Positions 43,138 to 51,910 of a stretch of 64,000 nucleotides of DNA are shown here, piece after piece. Both the position numbers and the translations under genes were made by a program. The stretch comes from an uncultured Draconibacterium sp. (GTDB lineage: Bacteria; Bacteroidota; Bacteroidia; Bacteroidales; Prolixibacteraceae), in the NCBI RefSeq assembly GCF_963676735.1, contig NZ_OY781464.1:1025001-1089000 (forward strand). The letters are read 5' to 3'. Within the stretch, counting starts at the first letter, position 1, and every line of letters begins with the position of its first letter. The notes below the pieces were generated by a model, which was not told the origin of the DNA, did no database searches, and was given only the letters and a program-made list of their open reading frames with translations.

Positions 43138-43911
43138 ATGAAAACAAAAACCATTGGCTTTATCGGTGGCGGAAGAATTACCAAAATTTTTCTGCAGGCA
43201 TTTCAAAACAAAAAAGTTGTTTTTGAAAGCATAAAAGTATACGAACCTAACAGCGAAACGCTGGATGTGCTCAATGAATTATTTCCGGAAATTGAAATTG
43301 CCGAATCGGTGCAAGAAGCCGCTAAGCAACAGTTGGTTGTTTTAGCAATTCACCCGCCGGTAATGGCTGAAACACTGTCAGCCATTGCAGATGTTGTGAC
43401 TAAAGATACACAGGTGCTTTCGCTGGCACCTAAAGTGTCTATCGAAAAAATTGCCCGGGCTTTGGGAACTGCTCAAGTTTTTCGTATGATTCCAAATGCA
43501 ACCTCATACATCAATAAAGGTTACAACCCCGTTGCTTTTTATCCTGAAGCAAATAAAAAGTGTAAAAAGCAATTCATGAAAATGGTAAAAGCCTTGGGCA
43601 AAAACTTTGAAGTGGAAGAAGGTAAGTTAGAGGGATATGCTATTGTTTCGGCCATGTTGCCTACATACTTTTGGTTTCAGTGGGAAGAAATGCAAAAGAT
43701 TGCCGTAGCCACAGGCCTGGATGAAAAGGAGGCCGCAAAAACCATTGAGGCAAGCCTGAAAAAATCGATGGCTATCTTTTTCCATTCAGGACTATCGGCC
43801 GATGAAGTAAAAGATCTTATTCCGGTTAAACCAATTGGTGAAGCCGAGGAATCGATTAAAGAAATTTATCAAACCAGATTGATGGGGCTGTACAAAAAAA
43901 TTAAGGCCTAA
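43138..43911 (+). CDS. ProC-like NADP-dependent oxidoreductase
   Basis: The 257 residues start with a Rossmann fold (IGFIGGGRITKIFLQAF) and carry the RMIPNATSYINKGYNPVAF segment that matches the RxMPN region of pyrroline-5-carboxylate reductase, followed by an all-helical dimer domain. It is probably a reductase of the P5CR superfamily, but the position inside an ars cluster suggests a paralogue with another substrate. No other proline genes are present. Confidence 0.75.
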   Translation: MKTKTIGFIGGGRITKIFLQAFQNKKVVFESIKVYEPNSETLDVLNELFPEIEIAESVQEAAKQQLVVLAIHPPVMAETLSAIADVVTKDTQVLSLAPKVSIEKIARALGTAQVFRMIPNATSYINKGYNPVAFYPEANKKCKKQFMKMVKALGKNFEVEEGKLEGYAIVSAMLPTYFWFQWEEMQKIAVATGLDEKEAAKTIEASLKKSMAIFFHSGLSADEVKDLIPVKPIGEAEESIKEIYQTRLMGLYKKIKA

Positions 43912-43962
43912 ATCCTGGTTAATATTTTTTTCACATTAACTTAATAATTTATTAAACGTATG

Positions 43963-44004
43963 TATACGTCAATATTGGATTTTGACGTATATTTACGTCG
44001 TAAA
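43963..44004 (+). promoter_or_regulatory. Operator of the second arsR
   Basis: TATACGTCAA (43963-43972) and TTGACGTATA (43982-43991) are exact reverse complements around 9 nt, and a further palindrome TTTACG-T-CGTAAA follows at 43992-44004, 17 nt before the ATG. The half-site TACGTC differs from the first regulator's site. Confidence 0.72.
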
Positions 44005-44020
44005 GAAAAGGAACAACAAA

Positions 44021-44353
44021 ATGGTACAGTCAAAAACAGAATTGTTCGATCGGGAATTAACGGAGCAGGCTGCTTTTTTTAAAGCGTTGGCACATCCGGC
44101 ACGCTTACGGATATTGCAATACCTATCAGAAACCGATACCTGTATAACCGGCGATATTTCAGATGAAATTCCGTTGGGAAGAACTACTGTAAATCAGCAT
44201 ATTAAAGAACTAAAGGATGCTGGTTTAATTCAGGGGCACATTGAAGGCGTGAAAACAAAATACTGTTTAAACCCGGAGAAAATTGAGCTGTTAAAAAATC
44301 TGACCAGAAAATTCGCTAATGGTTTGAATTGTTCCTCAAATACATGTAGTTAA
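44021..44353 (+). CDS. arsR: ArsR-family metalloregulator (second)
   Basis: From ATG 44021 (MVQSKTELFD) the protein has 110 residues with the winged helix LGRTTVNQHIKELKDAGLIQGH. Candidate ligand cysteines are C41, C82 and, at the C-terminus, C104 and C109 (NCSSNTC), a layout seen in arsenite sensors with terminal cysteines. An upstream TTG at 43982 would run through the operator and is rejected. arsC follows 38 nt downstream, so this regulator probably controls arsC and acr3. Confidence 0.9.
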   Translation: MVQSKTELFDRELTEQAAFFKALAHPARLRILQYLSETDTCITGDISDEIPLGRTTVNQHIKELKDAGLIQGHIEGVKTKYCLNPEKIELLKNLTRKFANGLNCSSNTCS

Positions 44354-44391
44354 GTTAAAATAATACGAATTAAAATATTAAATAGTTTAAA

Positions 44392-44820
44392 ATGAAAGTA
44401 CTAATACTTTGCACCGGAAACAGTTGCCGCAGCCAGATGGCACACGGCTTTTTACAATCGTTCGACAAACGTATTCAGGTTGAATCGGGAGGAACCGAAG
44501 CCTCAGGAAAATTGAATCGGGGCGCGGTGAAAGCCATGGCTGAAATTGGTATCGATATAAGTGGACATAGCTCTGATTCGGTAAATAAATTTTTAAACGA
44601 TGAGTGGGATTATGTAATAACAGTTTGTGGTGGAGCAAACGAAAATTGTCCGGCATTTTTCGGGAAAGTAAAAAACCGTTTGCACATGGGCTACGACGAT
44701 CCATCGCATGCCGAAGGAACTGACGAGTTTATTTGGAGCGAGTTTCAACGTGTTCGCGACGAGATTAAAGAAGGTTTCTTTAAATTATACGAAGAAGAAA
44801 TAAAACCACAGCTAACGTAG
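44392..44820 (+). CDS. arsC: Arsenate reductase ArsC, thioredoxin-coupled type
   Basis: The 142 residues have the low-molecular-weight phosphatase loop CTGNSCRS with nucleophile C7. C79 and C86 follow with the same spacing (72 and 7) as C10, C82 and C89 of Staphylococcus aureus ArsC, so the full disulfide relay is present. It reduces arsenate to arsenite with thioredoxin. It lies between arsR2 and acr3, so arsenite made here can be exported by ACR3. Confidence 0.95.
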   Translation: MKVLILCTGNSCRSQMAHGFLQSFDKRIQVESGGTEASGKLNRGAVKAMAEIGIDISGHSSDSVNKFLNDEWDYVITVCGGANENCPAFFGKVKNRLHMGYDDPSHAEGTDEFIWSEFQRVRDEIKEGFFKLYEEEIKPQLT

Positions 44821-44893
44821 TTCAAAATTTTGAGTTTAAAGTTCAAATTAAGTTGGCAGTAATAAAAAGGGCTGAAAGTGCGTAATGTAACGG

Positions 44894-44913
44894 CGTAGCC
44901 CGTAAGGGCTACG
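44894..44913. repeat. Perfect 8-bp hairpin with GTAA loop between arsC and acr3
   Basis: CGTAGCCC/GGGCTACG with a GNRA-type GTAA loop is the centre of a GC-rich element in a 197-nt gap. It resembles small dispersed repeats of Bacteroidota; no T tract follows, so it is not a simple terminator. Confidence 0.45.
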
Positions 44914-45017
44914 ATTAGTTCCCCGTCTGATTTCTCAGGCCGGGCAGGTTCCAATTTTACTTACTGCTTATTCTTAATCTAAAATTCTCATAGTCTCATG
45001 TCTAAAAATCTAAAAAA

Positions 45018-46094
45018 ATGCCATCAAAAAAACGCTTAAAATTCCTCGACCGTTACCTCACGCTCTGGATTTTCCTGGCAATGGCTGTAGGAGTGTTGTC
45101 AGGATATTTTTTCCCGGGTATTGCCGAATTTTGGGAAGGACTAAAACCTTCGGAAGAAAGTACCACAAATTTGCCCATTGCCATTGGTTTAGTTCTGATG
45201 ATGTATCCGCCGCTGGCAAAAGTCAGGTACGAGGAACTGGGTGATGTATTTCGAAATTATAAGGTACTCACACTCTCCCTGGTTCAAAACTGGGTAATTG
45301 GCCCGGTGTTGATGTTTGCACTTGGGATTTTGTTTTTTAAACTTTTCCCGGGCGAGAATAATGCCAACCTGCCGTATATGTACGGAATTATAATGATTGG
45401 TTTGGCACGTTGCATTGCTATGGTAATTGTTTGGAACGACCTGGCCAAAGGTGACACACAATACGCTGCCGGATTGGTAGCTTTTAACTCCATTTTTCAG
45501 GTATTGTTTTTTTCGGTTTACGCTTACTTTTTTATTGCCGTTTTACCCGGCTGGTTTGGCGTTCCAACAAACAGCGCGGTTGAAAACATTACTATTGCAC
45601 AAATTGCCGAAAGCGTTTTAATTTATCTTGGTATTCCGTTTGCAGCCGGTTTTATTACCCGTTTTGTGTTGGTGCGGGTGAAAAGTAAACAATGGTACGA
45701 ACGAAAATTTATTCCTAAAATAAGCCCCGTAACATTAATTGCCCTGTTGTTTACCATTGTGGTAATGTTCTCGTTAAAAGGTGAATACATCGTAAAAATT
45801 CCGCTCGATGTGGTACTAATTGCAATACCGCTATTAATTTATTTTGTGGTAATGTTTATCCTTTCATTTTTTATGAGCAAGAAAGTTGGTGCCAACTACG
45901 AGCAAAGTACAACCTTATCGTTTACTGCTGCCAGCAACAATTTTGAGTTGGCTATTGCGGTGGCTATTGCCATTTTTGGAATGAACTCGGGCGAAGCGTT
46001 TGCCGCCGTAATTGGCCCCTTGGTTGAAGTACCCGTAATGATTGCTTTGGTGAATGTGGCTTTGCGTTTTCGCAAAACGTATTTTAAGCATTAA
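45018..46094 (+). CDS. acr3: ACR3-family arsenite efflux transporter
   Basis: The 358 residues have ten helices of the BART superfamily. Helix 4 keeps the functional cysteine in GLARCIAMVIVW, and YPPLAKVRYEEL and SFTAASNNFELAIAVAIA are ACR3 signatures. It exports arsenite using the proton gradient. It is the third gene of the arsR2-arsC-acr3 set. Confidence 0.95.
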   Translation: MPSKKRLKFLDRYLTLWIFLAMAVGVLSGYFFPGIAEFWEGLKPSEESTTNLPIAIGLVLMMYPPLAKVRYEELGDVFRNYKVLTLSLVQNWVIGPVLMFALGILFFKLFPGENNANLPYMYGIIMIGLARCIAMVIVWNDLAKGDTQYAAGLVAFNSIFQVLFFSVYAYFFIAVLPGWFGVPTNSAVENITIAQIAESVLIYLGIPFAAGFITRFVLVRVKSKQWYERKFIPKISPVTLIALLFTIVVMFSLKGEYIVKIPLDVVLIAIPLLIYFVVMFILSFFMSKKVGANYEQSTTLSFTAASNNFELAIAVAIAIFGMNSGEAFAAVIGPLVEVPVMIALVNVALRFRKTYFKH

Positions 46095-46172
46095 GGCTGT
46101 TTGCAAAGGTTACCTGATTGTGGTTTTTGCCTTTGAAAACCTAATTGTGACACAAGTTTCATGCACAACTTT

Positions 46173-46180
46173 TACCTTTG
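46173..46180 (+). promoter_or_regulatory. -7 box of the ferredoxin-nitroreductase gene
   Basis: TACCTTTG matches TAnnTTTG exactly, 24 nt before ATG 46205; it also rules out the in-frame TTG at 46178 as start. Confidence 0.55.
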
Positions 46181-46204
46181 CAGCTTTTAAAAAATACACC
46201 AAAA

Positions 46205-47032
46205 ATGATCGATTTTAAAATAGATAAAGCTAAATGTACGCAATGTGGCTTGTGTGCCGCTGATTGCCCGGTATTAATCATTAATCCAAAAAGTGAATTT
46301 CCTGAAATAAAGGACGGGAAAGAAGCCCAATGTATAAAATGTCAACATTGTTTGGCGATTTGTCCAACAGCGGCGCTTTCAATCTGGGGCAAAAAACCGG
46401 AAGACAGCATAACGGTTAAAAAAAATATTGTAGAACCGGAAGCCCTGACTCAGTTAATAAAAACACGTCGCTCTATTCGCAAATTTAAAGCTGATGAGTT
46501 AGAACCGGCGTTTATTCACGAATTGCTGGAAACAGCTGCCTACGCGCCAACCGGACATAATAAAAATTCGGTATTGTTTTCGGTTACCGAAACAAAAAGC
46601 GAATTAAGTAAATTTCGCAACGCAATTTACCATGCGATTAAAGAAGCGAACGCTGCAGGAAAAATACCCGAGCGAATGGCTTTTTTAAACGATTTGCAAC
46701 GTTTGTGGGAAAGCAAACAAATTGATGTACTGTTTCGCGATGCGCCGCATGTTTTAATTACATCGGCTCCAAAAAATGTGGCCTCACCCGATGCCGATTG
46801 TCATATTGCTCTTAGTTACTTCGAGTTGCTGGCCAATTCGTATGAAATAGGAACGCTATGGAATGGCTTTATAAAAATGGTATTGAAAGTTCTTGCTCCG
46901 GAGCTGGCAAGCCAAATTGGTATTCCTGAAAATCATGAGTTAGGCTATATTCTTCTTTTCGGAAAACCAGCAGTAAAATATGCCCGCTCTGTGCAAAGCG
47001 AAGGGCTTCATTTTAACAAAATAAACCTTTAG
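46205..47032 (+). CDS. Ferredoxin-nitroreductase fusion protein
   Basis: From ATG 46205 the protein has 275 residues. Two 4Fe-4S motifs (CTQCGLCAADCP and CIKCQHCLAICP) occupy the first 60 residues, and a flavin nitroreductase domain follows (RRSIRKFKADELEP, YAPTGHNKNS, and the C-terminal LGYILLFGKP). Such fusions pass electrons from ferredoxin clusters to FMN and reduce nitro, quinone or other compounds. It has its own promoter and ends the ars region; a part in arsenic metabolism is only suggested by position. Confidence 0.9.
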   Translation: MIDFKIDKAKCTQCGLCAADCPVLIINPKSEFPEIKDGKEAQCIKCQHCLAICPTAALSIWGKKPEDSITVKKNIVEPEALTQLIKTRRSIRKFKADELEPAFIHELLETAAYAPTGHNKNSVLFSVTETKSELSKFRNAIYHAIKEANAAGKIPERMAFLNDLQRLWESKQIDVLFRDAPHVLITSAPKNVASPDADCHIALSYFELLANSYEIGTLWNGFIKMVLKVLAPELASQIGIPENHELGYILLFGKPAVKYARSVQSEGLHFNKINL

Positions 47033-47283
47033 TGCTTTTAGACTGTTAAGCTCCATACATTTTGTTGCAAACCTGAAATGATATGTAATGGGCTTTTAAT
47101 CCCAATTATCAACAAGTGTTATCTGTTCAATTGAAGATGTTATTACGATTAAAACCTTCAGAAAGACCATCTTTTAAATAAGTAATTATATTTGCTTACT
47201 ATTCGTGTTTAACTGAATACGAATATACCGATAGCTAAACGAAATAGAAGATGCACCATAATAACAGGTGTGTACAAATGTGT

Positions 47284-48534
47284 ATGGAAAGACAACGAGT
47301 TGTAATAACCGGAATGGGTGCCTTAACACCAATCGGAAATACGATAAACGAATTTTGGGAAAATGCAGTGAATGGCACCAGTGGGGCTGTTCCGATTACC
47401 CGTTTCGATACCACCAAATTTAAAACCAAATTTGCCTGCCAGTTAAAAAATTATAACGTAAAAGATTATTTGGATCGAACAGACATTAAACGAACCGATC
47501 TGTTTTCGCAATATGCTTTAATTGCTACTCAGGAAGCCTTAAACGATAGTGGTCTCGATTTGCAAAGTATTTCGCCGTACGACATTGGCGTAATCTGGGG
47601 CTCCGGTCAGGGGGGAATGGATTACTACGAAAAAGAGGTGAAAATTTATGCAAAAACCGGCGAACCCCGTTTTAGCCCGATGTTGGGACCTAAAATGCTG
47701 ATAAATATGGGAGCAGGAATGATCTCATTAAAATTTGGCCTAAAAGGAATGAGTTACACCACTGCATCGGCATGTGCAACTTCAAATACGGCCATTATGG
47801 ATGCCTACAATTACATCCGTTTGGGTAAAGCTAAAGTTTTTGTAACCGGTGGCTCTGAAGCAGGAATTATTGAAATGGGGATTGGTGGTTTTAATGCCAT
47901 GCGTGCTTTGTCGGTTAATAACGATCATCCTGAAAAAGCTTCTCGCCCGTTTGATGTGCAACGCGACGGTTTTGTGATGGGTGAGGGAGCAGGAACACTG
48001 ATTTTGGAAGATTATGAACACGCCAAACAGCGAGGTGCAAAAATTTATGCTGAAATTGTTGGTGCCGCAATGACCTCTGATGCCTACCATGTGGCCGCAT
48101 CGCACCCCGAAGGAGAAGGGGCTGCAAAAGCAATGGAACTGGCCCTGGCAGAAGCAGGTGTGGCACCCGATGAGGTGGATTACCTGAATGCACACGCAAC
48201 TTCAACACCTATTGGCGATATCAGTGAGATAAATGCAATCCGAAAACTTTTTGGCGAAAGTCCTGAGAATTTGAGAATCAGCTCATCAAAATCAATGACC
48301 GGGCATTTGCTGGGAGCTGCGGGTGCGGTAGAGTCAATACTGTGCATAAAGGCCATTGAAACAGGCTTAATAACGCCAACAATAAATACTACTGAAATTG
48401 ATCCTGTAATACCAAAATCGATAAATATTGTTACCGGAAAAAGTATTCAGGCCGAAGTAAAAGTGGCCATAACCAATAGTTTTGGCTTTGGTGGCCACAA
48501 TGCCACACTGGTTTTTAAAAAATGGGAAGACTAA
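47284..48534 (+). CDS. fabF: Beta-ketoacyl-ACP synthase II
   Basis: The start at ATG 47284 (MERQRVVITGMG) gives 416 residues; an in-frame ATG at 47251 adds 11 residues of no family likeness. The catalytic cysteine lies in TASACATSN near residue 163, and the two histidines in HATSTPIGD and MTGHLLGAAGAVE. FabF extends acyl-ACP chains. No acpP or other fatty-acid gene adjoins it, so it may be an extra paralogue. It converges with the men operon's last gene. Confidence 0.93.
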   Translation: MERQRVVITGMGALTPIGNTINEFWENAVNGTSGAVPITRFDTTKFKTKFACQLKNYNVKDYLDRTDIKRTDLFSQYALIATQEALNDSGLDLQSISPYDIGVIWGSGQGGMDYYEKEVKIYAKTGEPRFSPMLGPKMLINMGAGMISLKFGLKGMSYTTASACATSNTAIMDAYNYIRLGKAKVFVTGGSEAGIIEMGIGGFNAMRALSVNNDHPEKASRPFDVQRDGFVMGEGAGTLILEDYEHAKQRGAKIYAEIVGAAMTSDAYHVAASHPEGEGAAKAMELALAEAGVAPDEVDYLNAHATSTPIGDISEINAIRKLFGESPENLRISSSKSMTGHLLGAAGAVESILCIKAIETGLITPTINTTEIDPVIPKSINIVTGKSIQAEVKVAITNSFGFGGHNATLVFKKWED

Positions 48535-48598
48535 ACCCGAAGTAGTCCGCATAAATAATTGGCCACTCCTTAAACTAAGCTGCATTTGCATACTTATT

Positions 48599-48925
48599 TT
48601 ACGGAAGTAAAAAGCTGGTTTTTCCATCTGCCAAGTCCATCCAAACGAGAAATGAAAAAATACCGGACGATAGAATTATCAGATCTGAAAGCATAACAAA
48701 AATTATAATTCCAAACGGTCTTGTCCATTCGTTTTTTAATTTAAAGAATTGATAATGAGTGAATACTATCCAGGTTGGAAGCAATGCAAATTGAAGAACA
48801 AAAAGTATTGGTCTCCATATTTTGTAATCTGCAATTCCATCAAAAAGAATTAGAAAAGAGAATAGTGTTAAAGCCAGACACATTACAATTTGTATAAATA
48901 CCTGAATGAGCAGTCGGGGTGTCAT
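48599..48925 (-). CDS. Small membrane protein at the end of the men operon
   Basis: The start codon ATG 48925 shares one base with the menE stop (TAATG), a clear sign of translational coupling. The 108 residues have about four hydrophobic helices (IQIVMCLALTLFSFLILF, a second near 45, a third at 78-98). No known family is recognised. A longer in-frame start inside menE is not needed. A role linked to quinones is possible only by position. Confidence 0.62.
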   Translation of the reverse strand: MTPRLLIQVFIQIVMCLALTLFSFLILFDGIADYKIWRPILFVLQFALLPTWIVFTHYQFFKLKNEWTRPFGIIIFVMLSDLIILSSGIFSFLVWMDLADGKTSFLLP

Positions 48926-49959
48926 TATCGTTTTCGTTGTATTTTTCCGTTTTTTGTTCTTGGAATTTTTTCCAGAAAGATAATTCGTTTGGGCCGTTCG
49001 TATTTGCTCAGGTACTTCTTGCAAGTGGCGCTAATTGCTTTTTCCAATAGTTCATCTTTTGCGTGTTCAACAAACAATACTATTTTTTCTCCCAGGCCAT
49101 CATCGGGTTCTGATCCTACAAAAAAAGGCAGCAATAGCTGGTTCTCAAGTTTTGTTTCCAGCTGCTCTGGTATAAACTTCATGCCGCCGGAAATAATAAC
49201 ATTATCAATTCTACCTAAAATTTTAAATTGGTTGCCGGCCAAAATTTTGCCAAGGTCGTTGGTTTGAATTGAATTTCCGGGTAAACCAGGCATGAAAATT
49301 TTTATACAGCCGCGTTGGTCCAACTCAACTGAAATGTCCTCAAGGCACTGGTAATTATCTGTTTTATCCGGGCCGTTTAATTGTTGTAAAGCAATGTGTG
49401 TGGCAGTTTCAGTCATTGCATAGCTCGAATAGCACTGTGTTGAGATGGATTGCAGGCGTGTTTTTAAATCCTCAGTTATAGCAGACCCACCAATAAGCAA
49501 CTGTTGTATGTTGCGATGGGGAAGTGCCAGGTATTTACTGACCTGGTTTATAACCATAGCTCCAAATTTTATGGGTTTCGCTGCACTCAGGTTGGTAAAA
49601 TCCGATGCCGGATCAATTAGGTACAAATCCAGTTTGCCCAAAAGTGCACGCACTGTCATTAGCTTTCCGGCAATAAATTTATGGGGCAAACAATGTAAAA
49701 TGCGGTCGCTTTCTATTAAATTAAAATAGCGGATGGTACGCATTGCACTGGCTGCAACAAATTGTTTTTTCAATGAAATGGTTTTTGGAGTACCCGTACT
49801 GCCTGATGTTTGCACTTCAATAAAATCGTTTTTGTTGTACCATTGTTTTAAAAAATCAATAAACTCTTGTTGCCAGGCAGTTTCGCCCGTTTGTTGCAAC
49901 AGCTTTTCAACGCTTTGTTGGTGGCTGTTAAGTGTGATATTTGCAGGAAACAGCTCCAT
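48925..49959 (-). CDS. menE: o-Succinylbenzoate-CoA ligase MenE (short form)
   Basis: The 344-residue protein has the AMP-binding motif TSGSTGTPK near residue 55 and YAMTETATH near 180, then GRIDNVIISGG and the C-terminal lysine region PRTKNGKIQRK. It is shorter than the classic 450-residue MenE, as is common in Bacteroidota. It activates o-succinylbenzoate with CoA. It overlaps menC by one base. Confidence 0.9.
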   Translation of the reverse strand: MELFPANITLNSHQQSVEKLLQQTGETAWQQEFIDFLKQWYNKNDFIEVQTSGSTGTPKTISLKKQFVAASAMRTIRYFNLIESDRILHCLPHKFIAGKLMTVRALLGKLDLYLIDPASDFTNLSAAKPIKFGAMVINQVSKYLALPHRNIQQLLIGGSAITEDLKTRLQSISTQCYSSYAMTETATHIALQQLNGPDKTDNYQCLEDISVELDQRGCIKIFMPGLPGNSIQTNDLGKILAGNQFKILGRIDNVIISGGMKFIPEQLETKLENQLLLPFFVGSEPDDGLGEKIVLFVEHAKDELLEKAISATCKKYLSKYERPKRIIFLEKIPRTKNGKIQRKR

Positions 49960-50984
49960 TAAATTTCAAAATATTTCGAGGGATTATACCATAATTTTTC
50001 GCCTCTTATTTCAAGCGGAGAAGCAAAATTGTTGGTAAAAAGTTGGCCGGTTCCCAGTCCCTGGTGCAAGGCCGGTTGTTTGGTGAAAGCCCACTGCGCA
50101 ATGGCATTTAAGCCGATATTTGATTCGAGGTACGAGGTAATCCACCAGCCAATTGCGCGTTCATTAGCCAATTCAATCCATTCGTTGCAGCCCGATATTC
50201 CACCGTGCAAGCTGGGTTTTAGTACCAAAAACTGCGGTTGAATGGTATCGAGTAATCGCTTTTTATCATCCGGGGTATTGATGCCAATCAGTTCCTCGTC
50301 GAGGGCAATGGGTAGGGGAGTTGTTTGGCAGAGTCTGGCCATTTCTTTCCACTGTGCGGCCGCAATGGGTTGCTCAATGCTATGAATATCAAATTCGGCC
50401 AATTCTTGCAGCTTGTCACTTGCTTCGCCAGTTTTGAATGCCCCGTTAGCATCAACGCGCAGCATTATTTTATCGCTTGAAAACTGCTTGCGGATGGCAG
50501 CTAAAAGCGATAGCTCTTCTTTAAAACTTTTAGCACCTATTTTTAATTTAATGCAAGAAAAACCAGCCTGTAGTTTCTCGTGTATTTGTTGTTGCATGTG
50601 AGCAATTTCGCCCATCCAAATCAATCCATTTATTTTTATACCCGCTTTACCTGCTGAAAATGCGGATGGGAAGATCAGCTTTTTACCTCCGTTTTTCAGA
50701 TCCAAAAGCGCTGTTTCTAAAGCAAGTTTTACCGAAGGAAATTTGGCTAATAAATCAATATTTTGTTGAAAGGCGGCGGGATTACTACAAAGCTTAACAA
50801 GCAACTTTTCAACATCGGCTGGAGTTTCTTTGCTTAATCCGGGCAAGGGAGCACATTCCCCAATTCCGGTAATTCCATTTTTTTCGATAAGAAGCAACCA
50901 AACAGGCCTTTTTTTTAACACTCCCCGCGAGGTGCCTGCAGGCTGTTTAAACAGTAAATCGTATTTTTTGTAGTATGCCTTCAT
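49959..50984 (-). CDS. menC: o-Succinylbenzoate synthase MenC
   Basis: This 341-residue enolase-superfamily enzyme has the KLKIGAKSF segment with the catalytic lysine near residue 147, LRVDANGAF with a metal ligand, then IEQPIA, LDEELIG and LKPSLHGG. It dehydrates SHCHC to o-succinylbenzoate. It overlaps menA (ATGA, 4 nt) and menE (1 nt), so expression is coupled. Confidence 0.92.
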   Translation of the reverse strand: MKAYYKKYDLLFKQPAGTSRGVLKKRPVWLLLIEKNGITGIGECAPLPGLSKETPADVEKLLVKLCSNPAAFQQNIDLLAKFPSVKLALETALLDLKNGGKKLIFPSAFSAGKAGIKINGLIWMGEIAHMQQQIHEKLQAGFSCIKLKIGAKSFKEELSLLAAIRKQFSSDKIMLRVDANGAFKTGEASDKLQELAEFDIHSIEQPIAAAQWKEMARLCQTTPLPIALDEELIGINTPDDKKRLLDTIQPQFLVLKPSLHGGISGCNEWIELANERAIGWWITSYLESNIGLNAIAQWAFTKQPALHQGLGTGQLFTNNFASPLEIRGEKLWYNPSKYFEI

Positions 50985-51889
50985 TGTGCAATTAAAAAGC
51001 CTAATGCGAAAAGCAGTGTTAATGCCAATGTTTGTAGCGCCAACCGTTTAAGAAAAGGATCAAGCTGGCGTCCGTCTTTTATCTTTAAAATTTTGAAGAG
51101 GTCGAGTAAGGTAAGCGGCAAAATCAACACGAAAAGCCATTGTCCTAATGCCTTATGTTGTTGTACGGTAAACACAATAAGTGCCAGCCAGGCGAAAATA
51201 ACCAGCAAGGCCTGGTAAATGCGACTGTAAACCGGCCCCAGTTTTACAGCAATTGTTATTTTCCCCGATTGTTTATCGTTATCGATATCGCGCGTATTAT
51301 TCAGGTTTAGCACACCGGTGCTTAACAGGCCAATGCTAATGGCCGGGAGCCAAACGGACTGATCAATGGTTCCGGCGTGTAAAAAAAATACGCCAGTAAC
51401 CGGTAGCAGCCCAAAAAACAAAAATACAAACAAATCGCCCAGGCCAATGTAACCGTACGATCGTTTGCCAGCCGTATAAAAATAAGCTGCCAGCAAGGCC
51501 AAAACACCCAAACCAATAAAAATAAAGAAAACCAGAGGCCCGTTTTGTCGGGTACCTGCAAAAACCAGGGCCAGGCCAAACAAAAAACTTAAGCTGCCAA
51601 TTAGCCACATCCCTTGTTTCATTTCGCTAATGGTAATTTCGCCACCCTGCATGGTGCGGGTTGGGCCCAATCGTTGGTGGTTGTCGGTACCTTTTTTAAA
51701 ATCGCCGTAATCGTTGGCAAAATTCGAAAATACCTGTATTAACGTGGCAGTGAGTAGCGCAAGCACAAAGATGATGGCGTTAAATTCTCTCCAAAAAGCT
51801 GCCAGGGCCGAACCCATTAAAATACCCGATAATGCCAGGGGTAGTGTACGCAGTCGTGCTGCTTTTATCCAGCTTTTCGCTTTCGCCAT
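50981..51889 (-). CDS. menA: DHNA polyprenyltransferase MenA
   Basis: The 302-residue integral membrane protein of the UbiA superfamily has about eight helices. The first aspartate motif is NDYGDFKKGTD near residue 65, and NLNNTRDIDNDKQSGK near 195 is the second. MenA joins the polyprenyl chain to 1,4-dihydroxy-2-naphthoate. It lies between menB and menC, 21 nt after menB. Confidence 0.92.
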   Translation of the reverse strand: MAKAKSWIKAARLRTLPLALSGILMGSALAAFWREFNAIIFVLALLTATLIQVFSNFANDYGDFKKGTDNHQRLGPTRTMQGGEITISEMKQGMWLIGSLSFLFGLALVFAGTRQNGPLVFFIFIGLGVLALLAAYFYTAGKRSYGYIGLGDLFVFLFFGLLPVTGVFFLHAGTIDQSVWLPAISIGLLSTGVLNLNNTRDIDNDKQSGKITIAVKLGPVYSRIYQALLVIFAWLALIVFTVQQHKALGQWLFVLILPLTLLDLFKILKIKDGRQLDPFLKRLALQTLALTLLFALGFLIAQ

Positions 51890-51910
51890 AATAACTGAAA
51901 TCTAATTTAT

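Noticed and set aside
38942..47032. Recent horizontal island carried by a mobile element
   Set aside because: No integrase, transposase, tRNA or direct-repeat borders are seen, and the base composition looks like that of the neighbours.
48926..49024. Longer start of the small membrane protein inside menE
   Set aside because: The extension is basic and overlaps menE; the TAATG overlap gives a better start.
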